A stretch of DNA of 64,000 nucleotides from an uncultured Bacteroidota bacterium (GTDB taxonomy: Bacteria; Bacteroidota; Bacteroidia; B-17B0; Aurantibacillaceae), in NCBI GenBank assembly GCA_937873155.1, contig CALMVZ010000003.1:117592-181591 (forward strand). The letters run 5' to 3'. A program made the translations under genes and the position numbers. Positions within the stretch are counted from its first letter, which is position 1, and every line of letters begins with the position of its first letter. Below are positions 55,701 through 64,000 of the stretch, piece after piece. Below the pieces are notes generated by a model. The model searched no databases. It was not told the DNA's origin and was given only the letters and a program-made list of their open reading frames with translations.

Positions 55701-58700
55701 GCTTGGGAAACCCAGTGGGCAGCCTCTCTTGTCCGATATCACCCTGAATATTGCTATTATGAAAAATGTGTGGAAGATCAGTTGAGTAATAATTACGATG
55801 AAAATTTAGTGGAAACGGATAAGATAGTTGACTTCAATTCATATCTTAATACAGTTCCGACACCAACAACAAGTAACGAATTCATGTTCCCTGTAGGTAT
55901 TCCTCCTTTAACAGGAACAGTTTGCTCTTCATGGACCGGTACAATAGTTGATCCTTATTTCCTCGCGCCAAGTTCGGGTTCAGTTGAGTTGTGTAATATA
56001 AGGTTGGCTATGCAAAAGTACATGATCGATCCTGCAAACCCTTCTAATTATATAAGTATATGGGATGCTGCTTACCGGATTGTGAATTGTCCCAATGGCG
56101 CACCGGGTTCAATATGTACTTCTTCACCAATGCCGACCAGTTACATATTTACTTCTGATGAAGAATGGGCCACCTTTAAAGGAATGTATGCTAGTTTGAA
56201 GCAATCTTTCCAGGACAGAGTAAATATTAATTATGCGATTAACAATACTTGCTACAACGCATGTATCGGAGCAGATGTTTTCAATCCGTTCGAAAATAAA
56301 TTCTATGATCCAAGTGCTTTCGTTATAACTTATCCAAGCTGGGTTAGCAGTTTCTGGTCGGGATTCCCTTTTAGTTGGTTCTTTTGGCCGGTTTCTATTA
56401 CTAATACTTCACAGTTCTATAACGGTGAACAAACCTGTAATCATAATCGTCATACATTTTACACTGATAAAAAGCCGCGTTTCCCTACTGCTAAAATGAT
56501 GATGCCTAATCAGCTTGGGAACGCAAGTCCTCCATGCTACGATGAAAATAATAATATCATCCCTTGCCCTCAGGCAGATGCTGATGTTATTAATGAAATG
56601 GGTAATGAGGCAGATATGGCTGCTTATAATAATTGTAAGCAATGTCCAACCGCGGTTAATTACGAACAACTTTTAAAAGCATTAACAACATTATCAACTA
56701 CACCAAGTCAGCAAGACCTCACCAATAGTACAATACCAGTTCAGTTGACTTGTTCGCCTTCCGGTTCGCTTCATAAAGAATTTACAATTGAGCTTGCGCA
56801 AAATTTATTTGGTGCTGGCTCACCTACTACAAATGTTTATTGGCAAATGGATCCTGCGAGTTCAGGCACTTATTTGAAAGGGACATACACATATAGTACA
56901 ACTACACCTTGCACAATGCATTTACAAATGCCGGCCCAGATCTTCCCAACAGGTATTCCTCTTGTGCCCTCAACATATACACCTTTTGTGAATATGTATA
57001 CATTCGCTGATGCAACAGATTTTTGCTGCATTAGCTGGAGCCCTACAGGGTATACTTTTCCTGTTGTAGGATTTTTATCTGGCCCGGGCAGATTCTCCGG
57101 AATGGTTACTGTAAAAACAAAAGCTGGTGATCCGTTATATGTTTCAGCAACGAGCCCTACTTATAGAAAAATTGTAGTAGAAGGGTATGTGTCTTGTGTT
57201 GATTTTAAAAATTGTCCTTTCCAGCCGATTTGTGCAGCAAGTAAGGATGTGAAGAATATGCAAAACCTTCTGAACTCACTTTTCTTTGGAAGTCCGGCGC
57301 CGATCTATAGTGTATCTCCTGTTGTATTGACGAATTTACCTTATAAAGGATTTTTACAACCGAACCTTATAGTAAGTTTGGATAATGCAATCGATGCATC
57401 GGTAAATAACTCAAATGATAATTGGTTCTGGCAGCATGTTAGTTCAGCAGGTCAGCAATTAACAGGTTATCTTAAACCAAACCCTAGCGGCAGCCAATGT
57501 AATCTTACAATTAATTTATTAAGTACTTCTTTATACTCAGCTGTGGATATTAAACGTTTAAGCGGATTAAAACCTGCATTAAGTTCCTCGGTAACTCCGG
57601 GCGACTTCCAGGGTTACGCTCTATTACGTAATGGAAGTATCAATAGTGGTAACGCGGTTTGGGAAAAGATCACAGGTAACATGTCATGCTTAAGCGCTGG
57701 TAAATGCAGTCAGGAAACCAGCAATACATATTTATTGACCGGAGGTGGCAGCGAATCTTCATTAGGGTTTACTACTTGTACATTTAATTCTGCATTAGCC
57801 CCGCAGTTCGTGGAATATCTTGATGGGAACCTATCAACGTTAAGCTGCAGTAATAATTTCTGTACTTTTCCAATATCAATAAATGATCCTGTTCTAGGAG
57901 CGATAACTTGTTCAGTTAATCTTACAATTCCTGAGGGAAGTACTTTCACATTCAGTAATGTGACCAGTGTTATAAGCATGAGTTTAAACCCAACTATTAT
58001 CGGTCCTGGTAATACGTTCAATCATTTCTATATAGTAGCAACTGTTACTAATCAGGCGATGGTTGGTCCTGTTAACACCAGTACAGTTCTTATTAGCGGT
58101 TATACACCGTGTACAAATTTGGGAAGTTGCCCAAGCGAAACATGTGTTATCGGAGAGCTTATAGTGAATGGTGATTTTGAATTAGGTAACACAGGTTTTT
58201 ATTCGAATTATACACTTGATGCACCATCCAGCTTATCAAGAGTTAATTTTGCCGGTTTAGCAATGCCTTTTGCTCCGTCGCCTCATGGAAAATTCTATAA
58301 TGTTTATAATATAAAACCTGTGTGGAGTTGTTTTGGTACACATTCTGATCACACCACGCATTACCTGACAAATCCTTCAAGTCCGCCACCTTTCCTTCCA
58401 TGTACTCAATCAGGAAACGGAAAAGCTTTAGTAATGCGTTCCGAGAATATTACACTTAATTACACATCTTCACCTCCGGATGACGTTTGGTATGAAATAG
58501 TGAATTTAAAACCAAATACTTCTTATACTTTCAGCGCGTTCTTTAAGAGTCCATTCCCTCAAAGCGGTCCTATGCCCGGAATGGTAATGCAGCTTTGGGT
58601 AAATGGTGTTTTAACCGGGAGTTATGGTGTTCCAAGGGTACTAAACGATATTTGGTATGGCCCTCAATTCATATTTAATTCAGGTACGAATGGTGCTAAT

Positions 58701-61700
58701 ACAACTGTAGCTCTTAAAATTTTTGCAGCCGCAATTCCTGGTGCTGTTCCAATTTATAATCCTCCATTCTTCCCTCCTGTGCCTACACCAGGAAGTGATT
58801 TTAATTATTTCTTAGATGATATTTCATTAAAAGGTTGTATTGATGGAAGCGTATCAAATTCGATCGCCTGTGATATTCCTGTGACCTACATAGAAGAATC
58901 TGAACCGGATTGTATTAACGATGCGTACAACGTTGCAATGGAAGAAGCCGAATATAATTACAATAACTATATCGATGGACTCCGTAAAGAATTCCAGGCA
59001 CAATACGTTCAAAAATGTCTTGATACATACGAAGATTTATTTATGAAGTGTTACGACTCAGAAAATCATTTCACTTTGTATTATTATGATCAAGCCGGCA
59101 ACCTGGTTAAAACAGTACCACCTGAAGGGGTTAACCGCTTACCTGACAATTCAGCATTACTATCTCAAATAATGCAGGATAGAGTAAATAATACACAGAC
59201 TGTATTTACGAGTCATACATACGCATCAACTTATAAATTCAATTCATTGAATCAGTTATTGAATCAAAGCGTTCCTGATAATGAAGATCTGAATATATGG
59301 CAGCCAAATAATTATACAGGAATACCTTCTTCACAAAATGTAAATGGAATGGCATTTAGCGGTAACCAGGGTGTATTGGTATCCAATACCGGAAGCAGCG
59401 GATTTATTTACACATTCAACTCAGGTTCTAATTCCTGGGTTCCTGTGACTAATCTGACTCTTAATAATCTGAATGATGTTATTTCTATCGGAACAAATAC
59501 ATTCTATGCTATCGGTAAGAATGGTACTGTGATGAGAACAAATAACAATGGCGCGAGCTGGAGTTTCATGCCTTTCCCTGAAGCATCTCCTGAATTAATA
59601 AAAACGCATTTAAGTACAGTTAGTAGTGAGATTGTTGTATATGACAAGGATGGTAATCGCTGGATCTCTTCTTCCGGTGGTAATACATGGACAAAAACCG
59701 TTAACGCGATAGGCTTAGCGGGAGGCGAAAAATTAGTTGATCTGAAAGTAGATGTTGGGGCTAACAACGGGTGGGCGATAAGTAACTTCAACAGGATCTA
59801 TAATTACAGTGGTACTGCATGGACATTAACTTCTAATAATGTAAAAACAATTAGTTTAAATGATGTGTCGGGTGATGGTAGTTCCGTAATATATGGAGTA
59901 GGGAGAGAGGGAACTATTGTTAAAAGTAATAATAGTGGAAACACATGGACAGAAATTCCTAATGAATTGAATGTTGATTTGAAATCTGTAGATTTTTATG
60001 GGGCTTTTACAGGTTTTATATTAACAAACGCCGGAGTATTACATTATACCCCAACCGGAGGAAATTCATTTATGAATTTTTCAACTTTGACTAATGCCTT
60101 AAGTAATATTAAAGCATTTAGTTGCGTGATTTCAGCTACTGAATTGTATGCTATTGATCAGACAGGTAATTTTAAACTGAATAATTTCTCATTCATCGGA
60201 AGTAACTGGACGACTTTGTCAAGTTTGCCAAGTACTAATATCTATAATTGCGTTAAGGCTGTAAATTCTTCGAGTGTATATGCCGGCGGTAATTCAGCCG
60301 TGTTCTTTAAATACAATGGAACAAGCTGGTCGGCAATTACTACCACAATTCCTTCTACCGAGAATATTATTGATATAGATTTTAAAGATAACGGAGGTAA
60401 TGTACAAGGTTACATTTTAACTCATGTAGGTAAGATCTACCGTTATGATGCAGGTGCCAATACTTTCACTCAAGTTACGGGATTAACTCCTTCTGTAGTT
60501 TATACATCTATCTATTGTAAAACAAGTAACGATGCTTTTGCTGCAAGTAATAATGGATATGTAGCAAAAATTATTGGAACGACCGGTTCAGAAACTACCA
60601 CCGGATTCACTAATAACTATAAATCTGTATTTGTAACAACGGCTGGTAATTTAGTTGCAATGGGTGAAAACTCAACTGATCAATTAGGACAGATCAATTC
60701 AGGAAGTACCGTTCCATTAACCCCTGTTTATAATAACGTTTCTCAATCATTGATACCTCCCACATTGCTTTCTGTTACAACCAATGGAACCAATGCATTT
60801 ATTTCTGGTGTTGATGGCACAATTTTGGAATACAATACAACTAACAATACCTGGGATACACAATTAACCGGAAGTAATACGCGATTAAATACAATTTCGA
60901 ATGATATTGCGGGTAATGTAATAGCAGCGGGTAAAAAAGATATAGCGATTCCTGCCGCTAATCAATTTGTATACTCTAACAATAATGGCGTCAGTTGGAC
61001 GGCTGCGGCGATAAATGGATTTGATGATTTTGTTGGGTCAAAAATAATCGGATCGAATCTATATGTTGTAGGTGCTAACAAACGGATCATGTATACAGGT
61101 TTAACGCCTTCCACATTGAATAATGTAACAAATTCTGCTGGAGCCGATAAGTTCAATGCGGTTTCCACTGATGGAACCGGAGTTAAATTTGTTGGTGACA
61201 ACGGACTTATCTATGGAAGCGTTATATTAGGCGCTACCGCGCTTGCTGAAAATAATTTTAATCCACCAGTATTAAATGATGTGAAGTGGTATGATGCATC
61301 GCATGTGATCGCGGTTGGTAACTCGGGCCAAATACTGGCAAGTGATAATGCCGGAGCAGCATGGAAGGTGGTAGTTTCAGGAACTTCTTTTGATCTAAAG
61401 GCAGTCGATATTCTTAACCCAACAACTGCAGTAGTGGTAGGTAATAACAACACTTATCTGCATGTATCATTTACTTGTTCAGGACCAAATTGTATTTATA
61501 CTAGCAGTGTTCCTGGTAGCTTGCCTTCTTCTTCAGGTGATATTACCGATGTGAGTGCGGCCAATAACAATATTATTGTAGTGGATGACCTTGGCGCTAT
61601 TTATTATAAACCTTCTTCAGGTGGATTCTCAGCTATTACTACTACTAACATCAATCCTTTAAATTCAGTTTCTTTAACAGGATCGACTTTTGGCTATGCG

Positions 61701-64000
61701 GTTGGTAATACCGGAACATTTATAAGATTAAATCCTTCAACAAGCGCATATACAATTGTAGCTTCTCCTTCATTTATAGGAACAAATACATTAACCAGTG
61801 TGTATTTCAAAGATGATAATATTGGTTATGTGGCAGGAACCAACGGTGTTCTTGGAAAATCGATCAATGGAGGTACAACATGGAGTTCGGAGAGCACGCC
61901 AAGTTCTATTACTCCTACCCATACCATAAATACATTGGTACCTAATGGAAATTCTAGTATAGCTGTTGGGGGTAGTCCGGGGGCTTCAGGAAGCGCTTTA
62001 GATAATAAGAATATAATGTCTTCTCGATTCTATTATGATAAACTTGGACGACTGATAGCTTCTCAAAATTCGAAGCAATATTCTAAACATCCTTTAACAT
62101 ATAGTTATACAAAGTATGATAATTTGGGACGTATTATTGAAGTTGGTGAGGTGAAAGGAACAAGCGATCTGGAATCTCTTCCTAATACTAATAACGGACA
62201 AATCGATATTGGAAGTTTTGCCTCATGGCTGAATAATCCGGGAAATTTCTCCGCAGAGATTACTAAAACATATTATGATTCACCTGTGAATTTGTTGCCG
62301 GCACTTTATGATGGAGCAGGAACATTTGTTCAGGATAACTTTAACTTAAGAAACAGGGTGTCTTATGCTACATACCAGGATTTTGCAACAACACCATACA
62401 ATCATGCTACTTTCTATAATTATGACATACACGGGAATGTTAAAACTTTGTACCAGTATAATGCAGCTCTTCCTACGGGTAATAAATTTAAGAGAACTGA
62501 GTACGAATATGATCTTATAAGTGGTAAAGTTAATAATGTAAAATACCAGGATGGAAGATCTGATCAAATGATGCATCATTACGACTATGATGATGATAAC
62601 CGAATCACTAATGTATTCACTTCAAAAGATGGTGGAGCCATTTGGGATCAAGATGCAAAATACTTCTATTATCGTCATGGCCCATTAGCCAGAACTGAGA
62701 TAGGTGATAGTAAAGTTCAGGCAACGGATTACGCCTATACAATGCATGGATGGATCAAAGGTGTGAACTCAAACAAGCTTGTTTCAGGTAATGATATGGG
62801 TAACGACGCAGAAACTTCATTGACTAACATTAATCGTTTTGTGAGTGAGGATGCAATGGGTTATAGCCTTGGATACTACAATAACGATTACACATCAATT
62901 GTGTCAGGTACTGTTAATCCTGCAGGCTACTTCCTGGCTGATAATGCTGTTGCGAACACTGTGGATGCGAATAACCGGGATATGTTCAATGGTAATATAA
63001 GTAACATGACCAAGAGTATTAAACAATTCATGAATACTAACGGAGGACAGCCACAGGCAATGTTGTATCAATATGATCAATTGAACAGGTTAGTGGAAGC
63101 TGTAAGTTTTGAAAGTTATAGCACAACAAACAATGCATGGAACAATACAGCTTTCAACGATAATTACAAGGAATTCTTTAGTTATGATGCGAATGGAAAT
63201 ATTAAAACGCTTAAACGTTTTGATGGAGCAGGGGGCGTAATGGATACTTTGACTTATCAGTACAATACGGTTGCTAATGGTGCCGCTAAGAACACTAATA
63301 AACTGGGTGCCGCGCAAGATGCTACTGTGACTGGAACTATAACTGATGATATAGAAAGCGGTCAGATCTTTAATACAAGTAATCATACTATGGATAATTA
63401 CGGATACGATAATATTGGTAATTTAATTAAGGATGAGCAGGAAGAGATCGCGAATATTAAATGGACAGTATATGGTAAAATAAAAGAGGTCATTCGGAAA
63501 AATACCAGTACAAAGCCTGATCTTGAATTTAATTATGACGCCACAGGTAACAGGATAGGTAAAATTGTTAAGACTAAGGCAAGTCCGGGTGTTTACAATC
63601 CGTTAAATCAATGGTCTTATACCTATTACTGCAGAGATGCACAAGGAAATGTGATGGCTACCTATGAACAAACTCAGGCTACTTCCAATACACTTTATTT
63701 ACAAGAACAGCATTTATACGGTAGCAACAGGGTAGGTGTTTTAACCAGAAATGTGAATGTACAAAGTCCGCCAAGTTATGGAGGTGTTTACGAACGCGAA
63801 GCTGGTAATAAAGCATTTGAATTATCTAACCATTTAGGAAACGTATTAACCGTTGTAACAGACCGAAAACTCCCGGTTGACGCTAACTCGGATAACGTAA
63901 CAGATTACAATACACCGGATATAATTAGCGCTACAGATTACTATTCATTCGGTAGTCCAATGCCTGGAAGGCAAACTACTGGCAGTCAGTATAGGTACGG
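52713..64000 (+). CDS. B6: giant RHS/YD-repeat protein, more than 3762 aa, cut by the right edge
   Basis: ATG 52713 opens a frame with no stop to the window end. Signal peptide at residues 1-28 (ends NTFAGKE). FN3-like region about 225-310 (INWASVEGAEEYELEW). YD-type start with HKLGTDHETKYLYGVPEQKDID and ASVTYIDPGGKTIATALAG, matching A6. Cys-rich segments from about 670. A jelly-roll-like domain about 1815-2050 (IVNGDFELGNTGFY, FLDDISLKGC). LYYYDQAGNLVKTVPPEGV near 2125. A propeller-like insert at about 2190-3105. YD repeats from about 3107 (FYYDKLGRLI, YEYDLISGKV). The RHS core NHLGNVLTVVTD comes near 3705, and the window ends at PGRQTTGSQYRYG, just before the expected core end. The effector tip is outside the window. 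Confidence 0.85.
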   Translation, partial: MKYNNIIKSLFKPLLVLILFISINTFAGKEKYSSAASTKTGATTQLTNSTVLITQDAQYTSWLNALIANPSTPWYGLNTGTISGSFFDKEIKNRVIFSIDHTDNVFTSTAYSVTINFDVYYKKYIAGVFQTFVVSKQLTVNNNQLSITKDKAVYEFIGGNELQVKVTGITISPGTITLANAKVLLETEIDIERYYFFSPNVQYSNNDLKHCSNDLLTKGELEINWASVEGAEEYELEWVHINNYDGTKVSSVFGNTPPGSLTFDEKLFDFNCTRISTGNTYYRIPYIYERGYILYRLRALGRTKATNWEYNVPARWSTEMNLITSPTDVSMFLNKFPGLSGTCNTNEIFLSFNDNLNWQSSISYAEEGKSKAVVNFADGSLRSRQSVTKLKSNNDIIVGETVYDFQGRPVINILPVPSNGLKLEYTPGFNLYSSGNPYNKEYFDYDAGGNCSAITPSLSILNGASKYYSSSNPTLTAENEFIPDAKGFPYTQTEFTPDNTGRIRNQSGVGIDHKLGTDHETKYLYGVPEQKDIDRLFGSEVGEAKRYKKNVVIDGNQQASVTYIDPGGKTIATALAGSTPTNVLSIASSGSVLTTYDLLNKINPTDNSGLSNNLDLTNNKLTLQKSILVPSTGPYSFTYTLVPPKYVENCGATMVIPPNSTITTSGTKCYNCVLDATVSLLNECGQELFTTAFSPTPTASNFTTTGTIDVTCSSGSQPAFTKTITPVDPLTSSPIQLKTGSYIIEKSVKVNKDALDIYTANYLDTLLNPCILKFSDFKNAQDLAIDLSGCGMDCAACISKLGPASNYTTVATCTICLTQEQYDALYQECAELCSTASDKCENALITLEADVSPTGQYGQYSPGGGSSANNNISPPQPNNIQPWLFPLSVINENNILPFKTSVMSTFTAASAGFYPWGQGYKPDWRHPYNPNKTGAARFEYLDEDGNIDQIKVVPDGGGNYVPAVYTWHLSKVSFNTTTNEFEVEPRYLANVADFLDAWETQWAASLVRYHPEYCYYEKCVEDQLSNNYDENLVETDKIVDFNSYLNTVPTPTTSNEFMFPVGIPPLTGTVCSSWTGTIVDPYFLAPSSGSVELCNIRLAMQKYMIDPANPSNYISIWDAAYRIVNCPNGAPGSICTSSPMPTSYIFTSDEEWATFKGMYASLKQSFQDRVNINYAINNTCYNACIGADVFNPFENKFYDPSAFVITYPSWVSSFWSGFPFSWFFWPVSITNTSQFYNGEQTCNHNRHTFYTDKKPRFPTAKMMMPNQLGNASPPCYDENNNIIPCPQADADVINEMGNEADMAAYNNCKQCPTAVNYEQLLKALTTLSTTPSQQDLTNSTIPVQLTCSPSGSLHKEFTIELAQNLFGAGSPTTNVYWQMDPASSGTYLKGTYTYSTTTPCTMHLQMPAQIFPTGIPLVPSTYTPFVNMYTFADATDFCCISWSPTGYTFPVVGFLSGPGRFSGMVTVKTKAGDPLYVSATSPTYRKIVVEGYVSCVDFKNCPFQPICAASKDVKNMQNLLNSLFFGSPAPIYSVSPVVLTNLPYKGFLQPNLIVSLDNAIDASVNNSNDNWFWQHVSSAGQQLTGYLKPNPSGSQCNLTINLLSTSLYSAVDIKRLSGLKPALSSSVTPGDFQGYALLRNGSINSGNAVWEKITGNMSCLSAGKCSQETSNTYLLTGGGSESSLGFTTCTFNSALAPQFVEYLDGNLSTLSCSNNFCTFPISINDPVLGAITCSVNLTIPEGSTFTFSNVTSVISMSLNPTIIGPGNTFNHFYIVATVTNQAMVGPVNTSTVLISGYTPCTNLGSCPSETCVIGELIVNGDFELGNTGFYSNYTLDAPSSLSRVNFAGLAMPFAPSPHGKFYNVYNIKPVWSCFGTHSDHTTHYLTNPSSPPPFLPCTQSGNGKALVMRSENITLNYTSSPPDDVWYEIVNLKPNTSYTFSAFFKSPFPQSGPMPGMVMQLWVNGVLTGSYGVPRVLNDIWYGPQFIFNSGTNGANTTVALKIFAAAIPGAVPIYNPPFFPPVPTPGSDFNYFLDDISLKGCIDGSVSNSIACDIPVTYIEESEPDCINDAYNVAMEEAEYNYNNYIDGLRKEFQAQYVQKCLDTYEDLFMKCYDSENHFTLYYYDQAGNLVKTVPPEGVNRLPDNSALLSQIMQDRVNNTQTVFTSHTYASTYKFNSLNQLLNQSVPDNEDLNIWQPNNYTGIPSSQNVNGMAFSGNQGVLVSNTGSSGFIYTFNSGSNSWVPVTNLTLNNLNDVISIGTNTFYAIGKNGTVMRTNNNGASWSFMPFPEASPELIKTHLSTVSSEIVVYDKDGNRWISSSGGNTWTKTVNAIGLAGGEKLVDLKVDVGANNGWAISNFNRIYNYSGTAWTLTSNNVKTISLNDVSGDGSSVIYGVGREGTIVKSNNSGNTWTEIPNELNVDLKSVDFYGAFTGFILTNAGVLHYTPTGGNSFMNFSTLTNALSNIKAFSCVISATELYAIDQTGNFKLNNFSFIGSNWTTLSSLPSTNIYNCVKAVNSSSVYAGGNSAVFFKYNGTSWSAITTTIPSTENIIDIDFKDNGGNVQGYILTHVGKIYRYDAGANTFTQVTGLTPSVVYTSIYCKTSNDAFAASNNGYVAKIIGTTGSETTTGFTNNYKSVFVTTAGNLVAMGENSTDQLGQINSGSTVPLTPVYNNVSQSLIPPTLLSVTTNGTNAFISGVDGTILEYNTTNNTWDTQLTGSNTRLNTISNDIAGNVIAAGKKDIAIPAANQFVYSNNNGVSWTAAAINGFDDFVGSKIIGSNLYVVGANKRIMYTGLTPSTLNNVTNSAGADKFNAVSTDGTGVKFVGDNGLIYGSVILGATALAENNFNPPVLNDVKWYDASHVIAVGNSGQILASDNAGAAWKVVVSGTSFDLKAVDILNPTTAVVVGNNNTYLHVSFTCSGPNCIYTSSVPGSLPSSSGDITDVSAANNNIIVVDDLGAIYYKPSSGGFSAITTTNINPLNSVSLTGSTFGYAVGNTGTFIRLNPSTSAYTIVASPSFIGTNTLTSVYFKDDNIGYVAGTNGVLGKSINGGTTWSSESTPSSITPTHTINTLVPNGNSSIAVGGSPGASGSALDNKNIMSSRFYYDKLGRLIASQNSKQYSKHPLTYSYTKYDNLGRIIEVGEVKGTSDLESLPNTNNGQIDIGSFASWLNNPGNFSAEITKTYYDSPVNLLPALYDGAGTFVQDNFNLRNRVSYATYQDFATTPYNHATFYNYDIHGNVKTLYQYNAALPTGNKFKRTEYEYDLISGKVNNVKYQDGRSDQMMHHYDYDDDNRITNVFTSKDGGAIWDQDAKYFYYRHGPLARTEIGDSKVQATDYAYTMHGWIKGVNSNKLVSGNDMGNDAETSLTNINRFVSEDAMGYSLGYYNNDYTSIVSGTVNPAGYFLADNAVANTVDANNRDMFNGNISNMTKSIKQFMNTNGGQPQAMLYQYDQLNRLVEAVSFESYSTTNNAWNNTAFNDNYKEFFSYDANGNIKTLKRFDGAGGVMDTLTYQYNTVANGAAKNTNKLGAAQDATVTGTITDDIESGQIFNTSNHTMDNYGYDNIGNLIKDEQEEIANIKWTVYGKIKEVIRKNTSTKPDLEFNYDATGNRIGKIVKTKASPGVYNPLNQWSYTYYCRDAQGNVMATYEQTQATSNTLYLQEQHLYGSNRVGVLTRNVNVQSPPSYGGVYEREAGNKAFELSNHLGNVLTVVTDRKLPVDANSDNVTDYNTPDIISATDYYSFGSPMPGRQTTGSQYRY
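59280..62020 (+). other. Propeller-like (Ycf48/BNR-type) insertion domain within B6
   Basis: About 910 residues between the YD segments SVPDNEDLN and RFYYDKLGR of B6. They are built of repeats of the form 'G-x-N/D-G-x-[IVL]-x-x-S/T-x-x-x-G-x-x-W' (RTNNNGASW, SSSGGNTW, SNNSGNTW, NNNGVSW, DNAGAAW, INGGTTW), with intervening 'v-x-a-v-G' strands. This is the pattern of Ycf48/sialidase-type propellers. A6 has nothing at the matching site (PDAGTMKYWYDNKGR). Confidence 0.65.

Noticed and set aside
55190..63386. Minus-strand ORFs inside B6
   Set aside because: The plus-strand frame stays open for more than 11 kb with clear RHS and propeller motifs; the antisense frames are by-products of it.
1..64000. 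tRNA, rRNA, riboswitch or transposase genes
   Set aside because: No cloverleaf-like, rRNA-like or transposase (DDE or HUH) sequence was recognisable on either strand by reading. A covariance-model scan would be needed to exclude small RNAs.

Overview
The window is AT-rich DNA from a member of the Bacteroidota. I infer this from the A/T-biased codons, the A-rich rather than GGAGG-type sequence before most start codons, the SprB-like Ig repeats and DNRLRE-type modules, a C-terminal domain resembling type IX sorting domains, and very large secreted YD/RHS proteins. I recognised no rRNA, tRNA, CRISPR array or intact transposase.

Layout. (1) 1-5456, minus strand: a left-truncated subtilisin-family protease, then a three-gene operon (PhoD-like phosphatase, membrane protein, amidohydrolase) preceded by a small ORF. 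(2) 5941-23783, plus strand, 'operon A': six tightly packed genes, A1 (DNRLRE/Ig protein), A2 (Skp/OmpH-like), A3 (lipoprotein), A4 (2162 aa, SpvB/TcB-like N-terminus), A5 (LolA-like) and A6 (2572 aa RHS protein whose C-terminus resembles bacterial toxin 23). (3) 23839-24066, minus strand: a 75-residue stand-alone LuxR/GerE-type HTH regulator. (4) 24352-38334: a type II secretion/type IV pilus-like system in two blocks, MORN protein-K-I-J-F and G-prepilin peptidase-E-D-L-M-lipoprotein-C. Between them lie a minus-strand helical protein, a 21-bp tandem repeat array and an outer-membrane barrel gene. (5) 38670-64000, plus strand, 'operon B': a second copy of the same six-gene order (B1-B6) preceded by a small paralogue of B1's N-terminus. 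In operon B the A4-like gene is split by about 2.6 kb of extra sequence, and B6 (more than 3762 aa, cut by the right edge) carries an extra propeller-like insert of about 900 residues.

How it may work together. The two operons have the same gene order and flank the secretion genes. All three transcription units carry copies of one inverted repeat, TAGGT-N6-ACCTA, in their leaders: three before operon A, two before the secretion block (between it and the luxR-like gene), and one before operon B. A further copy, identical over 20 bp to an operon A site, lies inside the prepilin peptidase gene. My working model is one regulon in which the small LuxR/GerE protein co-controls a T2SS-like machine and two paralogous sets of giant secreted RHS proteins with their own periplasmic chaperone-like, lipoprotein and LolA-like partners. 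Gene order, homology and operators are read from the sequence. The regulator-operator link and the export route are inference.
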